Source: Paramarasmius palmivorus
Taxonomy: Eukaryota; Basidiomycota; Agaricomycetes; Agaricales; Marasmiaceae
Direction of reading: 5' to 3'
Assembly: GCA_037176845.1 (NCBI GenBank)
Contig: JAYKXP010000013.1
Coordinates: 434,001 to 498,000 of the forward strand
DNA length: 64,000 nucleotides
Both the position numbers and the translations under genes were made by a program. Under the pieces are notes generated by a model that was not told where the DNA came from, did not search any database, and saw only the letters and a program-made list of their open reading frames with translations. Positions 13,148-22,791 of this stretch are shown here, piece after piece; position 1 is the stretch's first letter; each line of letters opens with the position of its first letter.

Positions 13148-15185
13148 TTACGTGCCAGAAGTCGCGGCTCTCTTCAATGCCTTCTCTGCTGCAGCCGAGT
13201 TCTTCTCAGCACCACTCGTAGCTGCTCTCACTAGAGCACTGGCCCCGGATGCAGAAGGTTTCTGTGGCGACACTGTATCCCTGTCTGCAGTCACCATCCT
13301 AGCTTGCGTGAAGAACAGTCTTGCTGGTCGATCTGAAATGTTCTCGATGAAGTATTGGTTCCCTAAGCAGATGATCCGTTTTTCATGATGGCATACTCAA
13401 AAAGTTAAGGACGTACCTCGAGGGACCATGAACATTGCTCCTTGACAAAGTATCATACTATTCTCCTCGTTGATCTTGACGTTAACCGCGCCTTCTAGGA
13501 TACAAAATATCTACAGAGAAAAGTAAGCGTGTATTCTCTGCGACGACGAACCGAGACCCACATAAGTGTTATCCCGTGTGGGCTTACTGGGCTTCCTCGA
13601 GTTCTCAGGTATGACTAGTTGTCCAGCAGCGATGAATTGCTCGTCGCCGAAGATCTTCTGGAACAGCCACTCCGAGTTCGCAGCCTGTTGAAATGTGAGG
13701 TTCTTCGCCAGACAGGCGATACCTAAGCAGGACGATCAGCACGACCACCATCAACAACAGGATAGTGACTTACGCTTCTCCACTGGCTCGCCCGTTTTCC
13801 AGTCCAGAACGAGACCTCTCTCTGCAGTATTATCGTCCCAACCCTTCTCAGGGAAATCGTCTGGATCTCGAGCCAATTTTCCAGAGTCTGGCGGTCGACT
13901 TCGGGCTTTGCTGGTTCGTTTGCGTTTCTTAGTGAGAGGCTCGGGAGGTTCTTCAGGTACACGGACGATCTCCTTGATGTGAGGGACAAGAATCTGTCCA
14001 TCCTTGTGAGTCGGTCGACCATATACGACTTTCTCGTTACGCCAATACTGCAATGGCTTGTAGGACCTTCGCTGTGAGCGTCGAACACCTATGGAGAATG
14101 TGAATGCTTGGTAAAGGCGTGTTGATATTGCGTTTAGACGCCTACCATCGGTTTGATTCTCTTTCAGGATTGTGGAGTGGATAGATTGGACCTTCTGCTT
14201 GGGCTTCTTGGATTTCGCGGGCTTCTCCTGTGCTGGTTCTGACAAACGCTTTTTCTTTGCTTTGGGGTTCGGATCTTCCTCTTCTTGTTCTTCGGGCTGC
14301 TCCTCGGGGAGAGGCGGTGGTGGTTCGTCAAAGGATTCGTCGGCAGGACCAGGAGCTTGTATGGTGTCCTCGTCCATATCCTCTTCATAATGGGGTGGAG
14401 CAGGTGTTCCCTTTCGAATGTTCCTGGGTGTAGGAGTAACTTCTGATCTATTCGCACTGCGCGCCGATGGTACAGGAACCGGTGTTCGCTCTTCTTCTTC
14501 TTCTTCCTCTTCCTCTTCTTCGTCATCTCTGTCAAGATCATTGAAAGAACGATTATGTGGTGAGGGCGTTCGTTGTGAGAAACCAATGCCACCGTTGGTG
14601 ATGCTGATGTCCATGGAGTACCCTTCATCGTTATACGACGTGTCTGGAATAGAAAAACGTGAAGTCCCAGCATAGGTGACAGCGCTCCTAGACAAACGAG
14701 CGGGGGAATCTCGATGAGGTGAAGGGATCGTGTCATAGAGATCACTTCTAGTCCGAGCAACTGCCCGTAATCTTGAAGTACTGACTCGAGAAACCTTTGG
14801 GGATGTTGGTTGTCGAACATTAGCAATGTAGTGCATAGGGCCTTGATCAATCTTCACTTCAGAACGATTTCAAGAACACAATGAAACACGCACTGTCAAT
14901 TTCCATGTCTTCTTCGCCACCCCCATCATCCTCGTCATACAAATCATCCTGAGGTAGAGACTCTTTCCTCTTCTTCTTTCCCTTCACCTGATAAGGTGTC
15001 AACGTATCCGCTTGCTTGAAGACATCTTCAAAAGGCTCAAACCCATCCGAGCCTACTTCCGTTTGCTGAATTGTGACACCGGTTCTCTTTGCGACATTGT
15101 GATTTTCTCCTCGAAAAGGAACATGAGGTTTCGGGGGTCCACGACGTGTGCCAGTACTACTTCTTCGCGGTGCATCCTGGGCCAT
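13148..15185 (-). CDS. MIF2: Inner kinetochore protein Mif2 / CENP-C
   Basis: Six exons (15185-14894, 14856-14146, 14088-13774, 13722-13562, 13510-13417, 13362-13148) give 595 residues. The N-terminus has the fungal Mif2 signature (PHVPFRGENHNVAKRTGV, then FEPFEDVFKQAD). The middle is acidic and disordered. The CENP-C motif lies at about residues 337-350 (RRSQRRSYKPLQYW), including the arginines and the tryptophan that contact the CENP-A nucleosome. The C-terminal cupin dimerisation domain is visible in FCILEGAVNVKI and AMFMVPRGNQYFIENIS. It should sit at centromeres and link CENP-A chromatin to the outer kinetochore. The first intron is only 37 bases in my model, with a 64-base alternative from an upstream GT, so that junction is uncertain. 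The gene is divergent from the thiouridylase gene, with 110 bases between starts. Confidence 0.92.
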
Positions 15186-15295
15186 TTCGTGGTCGATTAT
15201 CCAAGAACATGAAGGTTTCAACGAAACCGGACATCGACCCTGACGCGTGTGGTCATGCTTGGCTCGAGTCACGCGCTCTCAAATTGAAAATTCCA
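15186..15295. promoter_or_regulatory. Short bidirectional promoter between MIF2 and the thiouridylase
   Basis: Only 110 bases separate the two divergent start codons, so both promoters and 5' leaders must overlap. No TATA element is evident. Confidence 0.5.
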
Positions 15296-17023
15296 ATGGC
15301 CTCCTTGACCAAATTCTGTCATCGCGCTGCAGCAAAACGTTTTATTTCAAGGGCATTCTCAAGTCATGCTCCTCATACAGAACCTAGAAGAGGAGATAAA
15401 GGTGAATACTGGGTTTTCATTGCTGCTCACTGAGGCTTCAGTTCCTTTTTCCTGCAGTGATAATCGCGATGTCTGGAGGTGTGGACTCGTCAGTTGTCGC
15501 GAAGCTCATGAGTGAGAAGGTTCAAACTACGTGCGAGCATTATATTGAAATACTCACCTCGACGCAATTTTTCAGGACTACGACCTTTCTGCCGTGTTCA
15601 TGCGCAATTGGGACCTTCGCGATGAATCGGGGACAGATGAAGGATGTCAGTGGGAACGGGACTGGAATGATGTACAAAGACTTTGCAGGACCTTGGATAT
15701 ACCATGTAAGATGGTGAGCCATTCCTACTGGTGTGTTCATAGGGATGTGAACACATTCCTTCCAGGTCGACCTCTCCAAGGAATACTGGAACAGAATATT
15801 TGAACCTTCGTTGGATACTTGGAAGTCAGGTCAAACTCCGAACCCCGACGTTTGGTGCAACAGGTTCTTCGCATCTCCGTACGCCTCTGCAGCTCAGTTT
15901 GCTCATACTTTTATAGAGAAATCAAGTTTGGCGCACTCCTCGACCGGTTATCTCTCGATGAAAGAACCTGGTTGGCTACAGGTCATTACGCTCGCAAGGC
16001 ATGGTCTGATGACGAAAATCCTCGACCTCAGCTCCTTAGCGCCACAGACCGCGTCAAGAATCAAGCCTTCTATCTGGCTTCAATTAGTGAATCCGGCTTA
16101 TCGCGCTCTCTCTTCCCTATCGGCAATCTTTTCAAAACTGAAGTGAAGGAACTGGCGCGAAAATGGAACCTGGACGCAGTGGAACGGAAGGAGAGCATGG
16201 GTCTTTGTTTCGTCGGCGAGAGAAGTGGGCGGTTCAGTCAATTCCTCAGTACGTCCCGTCGGTGTTGCATGAATCACACGTACACTAATTCTCAGGCATT
16301 CAGCTTCATACCTAATTCCTAAGCCTGGTCGTATCATCGATCTCACGACACACAAAATGGTCGGAGAACACAGAGGCTTGTGGACCTTCACCATAGGCGA
16401 AAATGCTCGCATTCCAGGAATGTCACGGAGAATGTTCGTTGCTCACAAGGATGTGGAAACGAATACTATCTTCGTGGTTCCAGGAGGGTAAATCTAGAAT
16501 CGCTAGAACCTCTACTCAAGGCTTATTAAGACTCGCGTTGCAGGGCACATAAACTCCTACAATGCGAGACTGTTGTTTTATACGACTGGTCTTGGATATG
16601 GCGGGACTCGCCTCCCCCAGGGCTCTCAAACCCCGAAGGTTTCTCTGGTTTCGCTAAAATCAGACATCGAATGGCAACAGTACCTTGTACCGTCAGATTG
16701 TATGAGTCCTTTCCGTGTCTTTTATCCTCTTTATTAACCATCCATATTTCAGGGTTCCCATTGCTACGATCCCCCCAATGTTCCATCCCCATAACTCTGA
16801 AGAGCAAACGCATGCGCTAACTGTGACCTTTTCCGATTCATATACGCAACATGGTGTCGCCCCTGGACAAGTCGCAGCTATGTGGGACTCGGATGGCGAA
16901 TGGTGTCTAGGATGCGGTACACTGGATGCAGCTTATTCGGAGGGTCTGGTGAAGGCATTGATGGTTTTCAAGGGAAACAAGTCAGTACCTCAGAGAAAAC
17001 ATCAGCGTATGATTAGATTGTAA
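15296..17023 (+). CDS. SLM3: Mitochondrial tRNA-specific 2-thiouridylase
   Basis: Eight exons (15296-15401, 15458-15519, 15576-15713, 15766-15863, 15917-16248, 16304-16487, 16544-16699, 16753-17023) give 448 residues. The enzyme adds the 2-thio group to the wobble uridine of mitochondrial tRNAs (MnmA/TrmU/MTU1 family). The N-terminus is basic with serines and no acids at first (MASLTKFCHRAAAKRF), as expected of a mitochondrial targeting peptide. The PP-loop SGGVDSS is at residues 41-47. The two catalytic cysteines are C133 in PNPDVWCNREIKFG and C232 in SMGLCFVGER. The tRNA-binding motifs LATGHYAR and DRVKNQAFYL are present. The family usually runs 360-420 residues. Yeast calls this gene SLM3/MTO2, mammals TRMU. 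Confidence 0.93.
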
Positions 17024-17082
17024 CTGGAAACCCTGGGAGATAACTACTCTATAATCAAGCAACGGTTGGTGTCACGCTAAGA

Positions 17083-18410
17083 CTATGTTTTCGCAGCATG
17101 AATGTTCGATGTATCTGATGAAATACATCTGTAGGCTTGGACGTGAGTCTGAGTTGTAAGCTGCGTATGAAACAAACTGGTACCTCGAACTTCATCTTCA
17201 TTGACAGAGGACAGAAAGTAGACTGGAACGCCAAATCGGCGGCGCATGCCCGCTTTGAAGCGATCCTTGAAATACTCGCAAGCCGCATCTACGTCTGTGC
17301 CTCCGACGTAGTCAGGAAAATATTTGTTAATGGGCGAGATTTCAATTTTCCGCTCTAAGACATCTTTCTTGTTCAGTAAGAGGACCTGGGAAAACAGTAA
17401 GGATTGCTACTTGAGGGTATGCATTGAACAGAGGCAAGGAACATACTATTGGGGTTTGAGTAAACCACCTGGAATCGCATATACTTTTGAATAACGTCAC
17501 TGACTCTAAAAGTCGATTCTGGGCAATAAGTCCAGTCATAGTGATCAATGCTTGATGTAGAGGAGAGGACTCACTACGGAATCCTCTTCGGCGAGGACCT
17601 GATCATATTCGCTCAGAGAAGCAACAAATATAACGAGCGATGCGTTGCTGAAGCCGTGAATCCACTTCTTCCGCTCGCTTCTCTGGCCGCCGAAATCGTG
17701 GATACAGTAAACCTTGTCTGCGAGTATGACTGTCTCTTTCTGAATGCCAGTGGTTGTAACATAACATTGGATTATATCTTGGGCAGAGGGGGTGTACGGG
17801 GATAGAGGCCGACTGCAAAGGTTGTCGAGGAGATCGAGATAATAGTCCGTTTTTTCGTCGCTAATTCGCGCCGACTGTCGTATACGTCGTATGGTGTCCA
17901 TATATGGACGGAATGTATCGACGATTGCATGAAATCCGTATACGGAAAACGCATCGGGTGGTTTGCGCTCCAAAGGATCAGGACCATGCCGCTGAAGGAC
18001 TCTCCGAAGACTGCTTCTGACTTCCCATTCCATGGCCTCTGGGGAGTAATACGTATCTAATCCCGAGGGCCGCTGTGGAAGTATGAGTTGTTTCATCATT
18101 GTAGTCTGAAGGTCGAGGTGTCAGTAATGAACTAGAGGGTTGGATTATGTGTTACCTTCCCGCATTCCCCTGCACCGAGAAGGAGGAGATTGGCGACGGC
18201 TGCTTCATGCCGGTTCTGTTCCAAAATGTACGTTTTCCCATAAAATAATGCATCTTTCACGGCTTCTTGAAGATCTGTGAACGAGATATTGTTTTCGAGA
18301 GACCAAAACCACAAATCGTTGTTCAATTTCGGTTGCTGAGTCTATGGTGATTGAAATGAAACCGCTTCAGTCCTTTGCCAAATCGGAGAAGAAGATTGGG
18401 TTCCCTCACC
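17083..18410 (-). CDS. Divergent heterotrimeric G protein alpha subunit, 5' end unresolved
   Basis: Readable exons are at or above 18410, 18335-18156, 18105-17575, 17518-17447 and 17385-17083. The P-loop is GAGECGK followed by TTMMKQL, the helical domain is present, switch II is DFGGQRSERKKW and the guanine-specificity motif is NKKD. The switch I segment reads QCYVTTTG where canonical G-alphas have RTRVKTTG. The catalytic arginine is therefore tyrosine, while the switch II glutamine is kept. The C-terminus ends soon after CISSDTSNI, the TCAT-like loop, so the receptor-contacting alpha5 helix is not found in this frame. Two other splice or frame choices in the last 100 bases do not restore a canonical one. 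No ATG was found for the first exon (SSLDELQHLHE), which is preceded by an in-frame stop inside a 47-base insertion at 18461-18507. It may be a divergent paralogue or a decaying gene. Confidence 0.7.
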
Positions 18411-18460
18411 TCATGAAGGTGCTGCAACTCGTCCAGAGACGAAATTATGACTTGGTATGA

Positions 18461-18507
18461 TGACTAGGGAAGCACCGGCTGCGCCGGCCTACCACCTGGC
18501 TCGCTAT
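18461..18507. mobile_element. 47-base insertion flanked by 9-base direct repeats
   Basis: TTGGTATGA occurs at 18452-18460 and again at 18508-18516, exactly flanking 47 bases that contain the near-palindrome CCGGCTGCGCCGG. Removing the insert plus one repeat restores an open frame on the minus strand into the first readable G-alpha exon. On that strand the insert also offers a GT...AG pair (CAG/GTGGTAGG to CCCTAG/TCA) that would be phase 0, though only about 35 bases long. The origin is unknown. Confidence 0.45.
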
Positions 18508-18516
18508 TTGGTATGA

Positions 18517-20522
18517 CCATTGAATATTGATGATTATTGATTCTACGCAGTCTCAGTGCAAGTGTTACGGTAAATGTTAAATGTTAAATTTTTCAATATT
18601 CTGTCAATCCGACATTGTCTACGTTCTTCAAGTTCGTGGATTCGTCGACAAGCTCCTTTACTCGTATCAACAATGCGCACCAATACTCTCCACAGAGCGA
18701 GTAATCTCAGAGAAAACATCGTGCTTCCACGGTTCGTCCACATCATGGGTCACAAAGAACTGCACGGCGACTAGGATTCCCGTTGATATGACCCTAGAGT
18801 ATTTGCGTGGCTGTAACAAGAAGCCGTCTTGCGATTTCACGTGCAAAGTACTCGACGAGTGCGCTGCTTGACTATTGTTCCTGTTGATTGTGCATACGCT
18901 GATGCACTGGCCATACAGCAATATACCTTTGTAATGATCCGCATAGGGGTAATCGGTGAGCATGGACGGGTATTTCCTGGTGCAATGTTAGGTCAAAAAC
19001 AGCACTCAAACCGGACTGATTGGACTTAATTCGAACAGGTGATGGACCCGGTGCAAGCACTGTCAGTTGTCCGTTGTTGGCATGTTAGCGCATTGCAGGA
19101 ATGCACTGTCGTTGCATTGCGGTTACAATAGTCTCCAATGCTCTGCCAAAATCCTCTCTGAAAACTTTTCTAGAGGGACGTCGCACTTCCGGTTGCAGCA
19201 TAGCTTTAGAAAGAGGGATCTTCATGATTGCCATCTCGCGCTACCGAGGTTTAATCAATTGTAATGTCCATGTGCACAGAAACAGAGCCATACCCTGTAG
19301 TTCACGCTGGGATGCAGATGTGTACGTCTCGAGACACAGACAAGAGCATTGTTGAGCTTCAATACCTTCGGCTGTACATCCTCGTCAAGTTGAACAGGAC
19401 AAAAGCAATATAGTTGGAAGGACTTAGGGAAACCTTTATACCAGTAGAACCGCTCAGTTGTATGAAGGTCAAGGTTGGACGGTTTAAAGGCGAACGCACA
19501 GTGAATTAATTATCCCTGACTAATGAAGTCTCCGTCGCATTATCGTGATTTTGGCTGCTCCAAGGGTTTGACCATGAATTGTTGGATAGTGAAATAGAGC
19601 CCGGACCGGCGGTCGAGGACGATTGGCTAGAGAAATTGGACAAAAATACAAAGACATGGTGGAATCGTATGAAGGACAGCTATAGGTAACAGCAAAACAC
19701 ATCAATAGGGTATTTAGACGTAGAGTTAGCCTATACGTACCATAGAAGCCAACCAATTATATAGTTTTTAAACCGTCCAACCGAAGAATGAATGGATTCT
19801 GCATGCTGGATGTAGTCGACATCTTCGAGTCTTTAGCGTAGAGATGGCAAGAAGGGGTTCTAACCCACCTTATAAGTTTAACCCAATGAACACCTGCCAT
19901 ACAAGCAAGATGTAGCATCAGTCGCGTCTTCAGGACCGTATAGGTCACCGGAGAAGGGAAAGGACGGATGAGCCTGAGCAGGGCTCCGCGGATTGGTAAA
20001 TTGAAACTCCGCCGCGATTTGATAAGATAAGTGACTCCAACCATCTTTTTTATGTCCCCTCTTCAACGACATCGTACGACTGTGGCGCAGAGGAGATAAT
20101 ACAAAGGCACTACAAACTTCTCGCAACATGCGGACAGTTCACCGCCAAGGAGTCAGAAGACACGGAACTCGCCAGACTTCCTTTAAAGTATTCGGCAGTT
20201 GACCGAGTTGCCCACACCCTTTATTACTTACATTCATCGGCCAGAAAATCCAAGTTAGAGGGACGGTGAGTGGTATCATTCAGAGTCAATTCGCAAGTCA
20301 ACAACAACATTGCTCATAATGCGAAAGCGAGTAAACAATAAGATTCAAAGAACGGCAACCAGCAACCTGGGACCATTGGTCATCCTTTTTCTTGGACTAC
20401 GAATCACAGTATCGCATCTAGTTCTTATAAAAGGCTGAAGAAGCCACATAGTACATAGCCTAGTCGAGAAGTAACACACACGGCGCTAAGCAAACAATGG
20501 CCGCGCTTCAAAGAATTTGGCT
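18517..20522. other. Gene-poor region with weak open frames
   Basis: I find no gene I can support. On the minus strand 18963-18667 is open for about 98 codons (including LQPRKYSRVISTGILV and VTHDVDEPWKHDVFSEI) and could be a remnant of an upstream exon of the G-alpha gene or of another gene. On the plus strand about 19553-19689 reads FWLLQGFDHELLDSEIEPG and continues to WWNRMKDSYR before a stop. It looks protein-like but has no start or recognised family. Confidence 0.3.
19473..19782. repeat. 310-base segment bounded by perfect 16-base inverted repeats
   Basis: GGTTGGACGGTTTAAA at 19473-19488 is matched by its exact reverse complement at 19767-19782. No target-site duplication is evident at the outer edges. 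It could be a small non-autonomous element or chance structure. The short protein-like frame near 19553-19689 lies inside it. Confidence 0.4.
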
Positions 20523-21444
20523 TTATTTGCAAAAAGAATCAATCACGTGAATAAGGGGGCGGAGAGACCTGGGCGAGCCAGGTAACACACTGTTGTCACC
20601 GCTTTGATCTAGCGTCCTCACAAGGACATATAGAAGTAACCGTGCGGCAATACCTTCTTGGATATCTGTTGATGGATCAAAGACGCCTCTCTTGCGAAGG
20701 AAATCCACGACATTTAGCTTTGCCACTGCTTGAGCATATTTGGGGCCACCAAGAGACGCGACAAGGGCGAGATAAAGTAAACATGGCGAATAAAATAACA
20801 CTTCGGAGAAGGAATGGGAAAGGCCGAAACCCGCCGTATAACTCTCAAGTCCTGCAATGCGGTATGCTAGTAGGTTTTTCTCCGCTGCTAGGTCGCGAAT
20901 GGCAGCATTCACTGAGCTGGGCATGATTATTACTGATCAGGGAGTTTTTCCAATGATGGCACGAAGCTACGTACCTTTCGGTCCTCTGATTCCAAAGACA
21001 CCCCAAAACATGAGATAGGTGCTCATGCACATCTTGTACCGATTTCAATTTCGCCACTGCCACAGCAAGACTCTCGAATTCCATCGCCCCGATCTTCGCC
21101 ATGAGTATTCGGTAGGCTCGTTCTCGTATTTGGAAGGTGTAAACGGGTCTAAGTTGGATTTATTCAATTCCATACAAGGACCAAAGAGGTATCTCGTACC
21201 GAGAAAGTTCTAATAGATCCTCGTAGCACCCGTTTAAATTATGAGATGTCTGAGAAGGTGCTCTTAGAACTTCTTCGATTTGTCCCAAGCGCCGACGTAT
21301 CCGAATGCTGTCGACCCCATTAACGACCACTTGACCGAGGCGCTTGATGACTTTTCCAGATAGTGAACCAAGACCTGGAATGGTTGAGGTAGAAGTGAGG
21401 GTAGTTCTTGATAGGAGGCTGGACCGTTCCGAAAATTCCTCCAT
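20523..21444 (-). CDS. Unrecognised protein, three exons
   Basis: Exons 21444-21200, 21148-20975 and 20916-20523 join in frame to 270 residues. The ATG at 21444 begins MEEFSERSSLLSR. A basic segment follows (RLGQVVVNGVDSIRIRRRLG). Then comes a helical region (ERAYRILMAKIGAMEFESL, VAVAKLKSVQDVHEHLSHVL) and a more hydrophobic C-terminal part (LFYSPCLLYLALVASLGG). I recognise no domain and no close family. Both introns are 51-58 bases with good donors, which supports a real gene. A TATATA stretch at 21491-21498 lies about 50 bases upstream. The gene sits alone in gene-poor DNA. Confidence 0.5.
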
Positions 21445-22109
21445 ATCATCACGACGGGGGGATAGGCACCAACAGTCGAGTCAAGGTCGAGTATATAAAA
21501 GCTCTATGTGCACTGCATTTTGCACAATTAGGGATATCTGTGAGAAGATACAGCTTCTAACACCTGATCATGATGCATGATAACCGTCAAGTTTGGCCTA
21601 TCTATGTGCATTCCTCGACGTCAAAAACTCGAGAAACCGGAATGGGTGTGTGCTTGTGTGTGTGAATTTCGATGAAGACAATGTTTGACGCGTCGCAATG
21701 TGTATGGATGGTGCCTTCGAGTAAAGAAGGGACACTGCGGTTGGAGTAGTGGTACGGTGCATGAAGAGGTGGGATCCATATCGTGAAATATGTCGTTATG
21801 AAAGTAGTTCGCGTCTCACTAATGATTAAGCTGTCCGTTTTGATGAGCATGGAGGTAGAGAGGAAGGTAGGAACGGGTTGTCTATACACCAAAAACAATT
21901 GAAAAACAGCTTCTGACCCAAGACAGCGCAGTTTGAATGGTTGAAAAACTGGATTTCCTACACACCGCGTAAATATTCCAGCGTATCTTGCTCCTAAAAC
22001 GTTGAAAACCACAGCTAAAGCCTAAGAAACATAGACGTAGAAGTCGCAAGATCCTGAATTCGATTTTCGGCCGCACAAAAGAGCACGTGTGAGGTGGTGG
22101 GAGAATTGG
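21445..22109. other. Intergenic region left of the transposon
   Basis: It contains GTATATAAAA at 21491-21500 and otherwise only short open frames on the minus strand without family resemblance. I see no gene. Confidence 0.35.
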
Positions 22110-22115
22110 ATCGGA
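22110..22115. repeat. Target-site duplication, left copy (ATCGGA)
   Basis: ATCGGA abuts the left terminal inverted repeat exactly. The same six bases abut the right repeat at 27580-27585. Confidence 0.8.
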
Positions 22116-22177
22116 TACGGTTGCCGAGTAGTCCATGGTCAACTCCGTTTTCAGTTTCAGTTTCTCACACGCGCTCG
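22116..22177 (+). repeat. Left terminal inverted repeat
   Basis: 62 bases, reverse-complementary to 27518-27579. The two differ at only three positions, all inside the inner 25 bases (near GTTTCAGTTT). Confidence 0.85.
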
Positions 22178-22791
22178 TTACTCTGCCCCCCCCATTCCCG
22201 ACCTACGATTGCTGCTCTGAAGGTCTTATACGGCCGTTACATTCCATGTACGTGGCCGAAAATATCAAAAAAATCACTACACTCTCTGAATTACATCTTC
22301 TCGCCGTATGATAAATTCGTTCCTTCCGACTGTTGGTAGGTGTACGGACCCTTAGCGGGCAGTGATAGATACTAGCATGGGCAAAAGGTGAGTTCCTCTT
22401 TGACGTATACTCCATCTTCCTACCGCTAATATACATGGGCAAGATTAAAACGAGAATGTTTATTGTATCTTGTCGTGCACCCATCATAGAAGATCCCTCA
22501 ACCTTTAGACCTCCGTCGTGTCATCGTTGTCTATTGTACACTAATGTCACTGTTTACTACATGTTTAGTCGTCAAACTTAGCAGACAAATGTGACAACCT
22601 GAACCAACCAGCTCCGCTATTCCTGAATGCCAAGCACGGTTAGAGCATGGTTTCACATTTCGCCAGGCTCACATTTCGTTTCCTTTCACATTTCCGAATG
22701 GTGCTACAGGTATCCGGTTTCATCTTGCCTACTGGCGAAGACGCCGTTTTCTGTGGTTCTCTCCCTTTACTCTCACTCCAGCGGCCCTAAG
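22178..22791 (+). promoter_or_regulatory. Left non-coding part of the transposon, presumed passenger promoter
   Basis: 614 bases without a supported gene. An in-frame region from 22627 is open into the passenger gene, but I prefer the ATG at 22792 because the zinc module begins immediately after it. Confidence 0.4.

Noticed and set aside
13032..13388. 118-codon plus-strand frame at the MIF2 3' end
   Set aside because: It overlaps antisense to the conserved cupin exon of MIF2 and has no start context or homology.
14172..14675. Plus-strand Ser/Gly-rich open frames opposite MIF2
   Set aside because: They are antisense to the acidic low-complexity part of a well supported kinetochore gene.
22627..22791. 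Upstream extension of the transposon passenger gene
   Set aside because: The frame is open above 22792 but not protein-like. The zinc module begins right after the later ATG.
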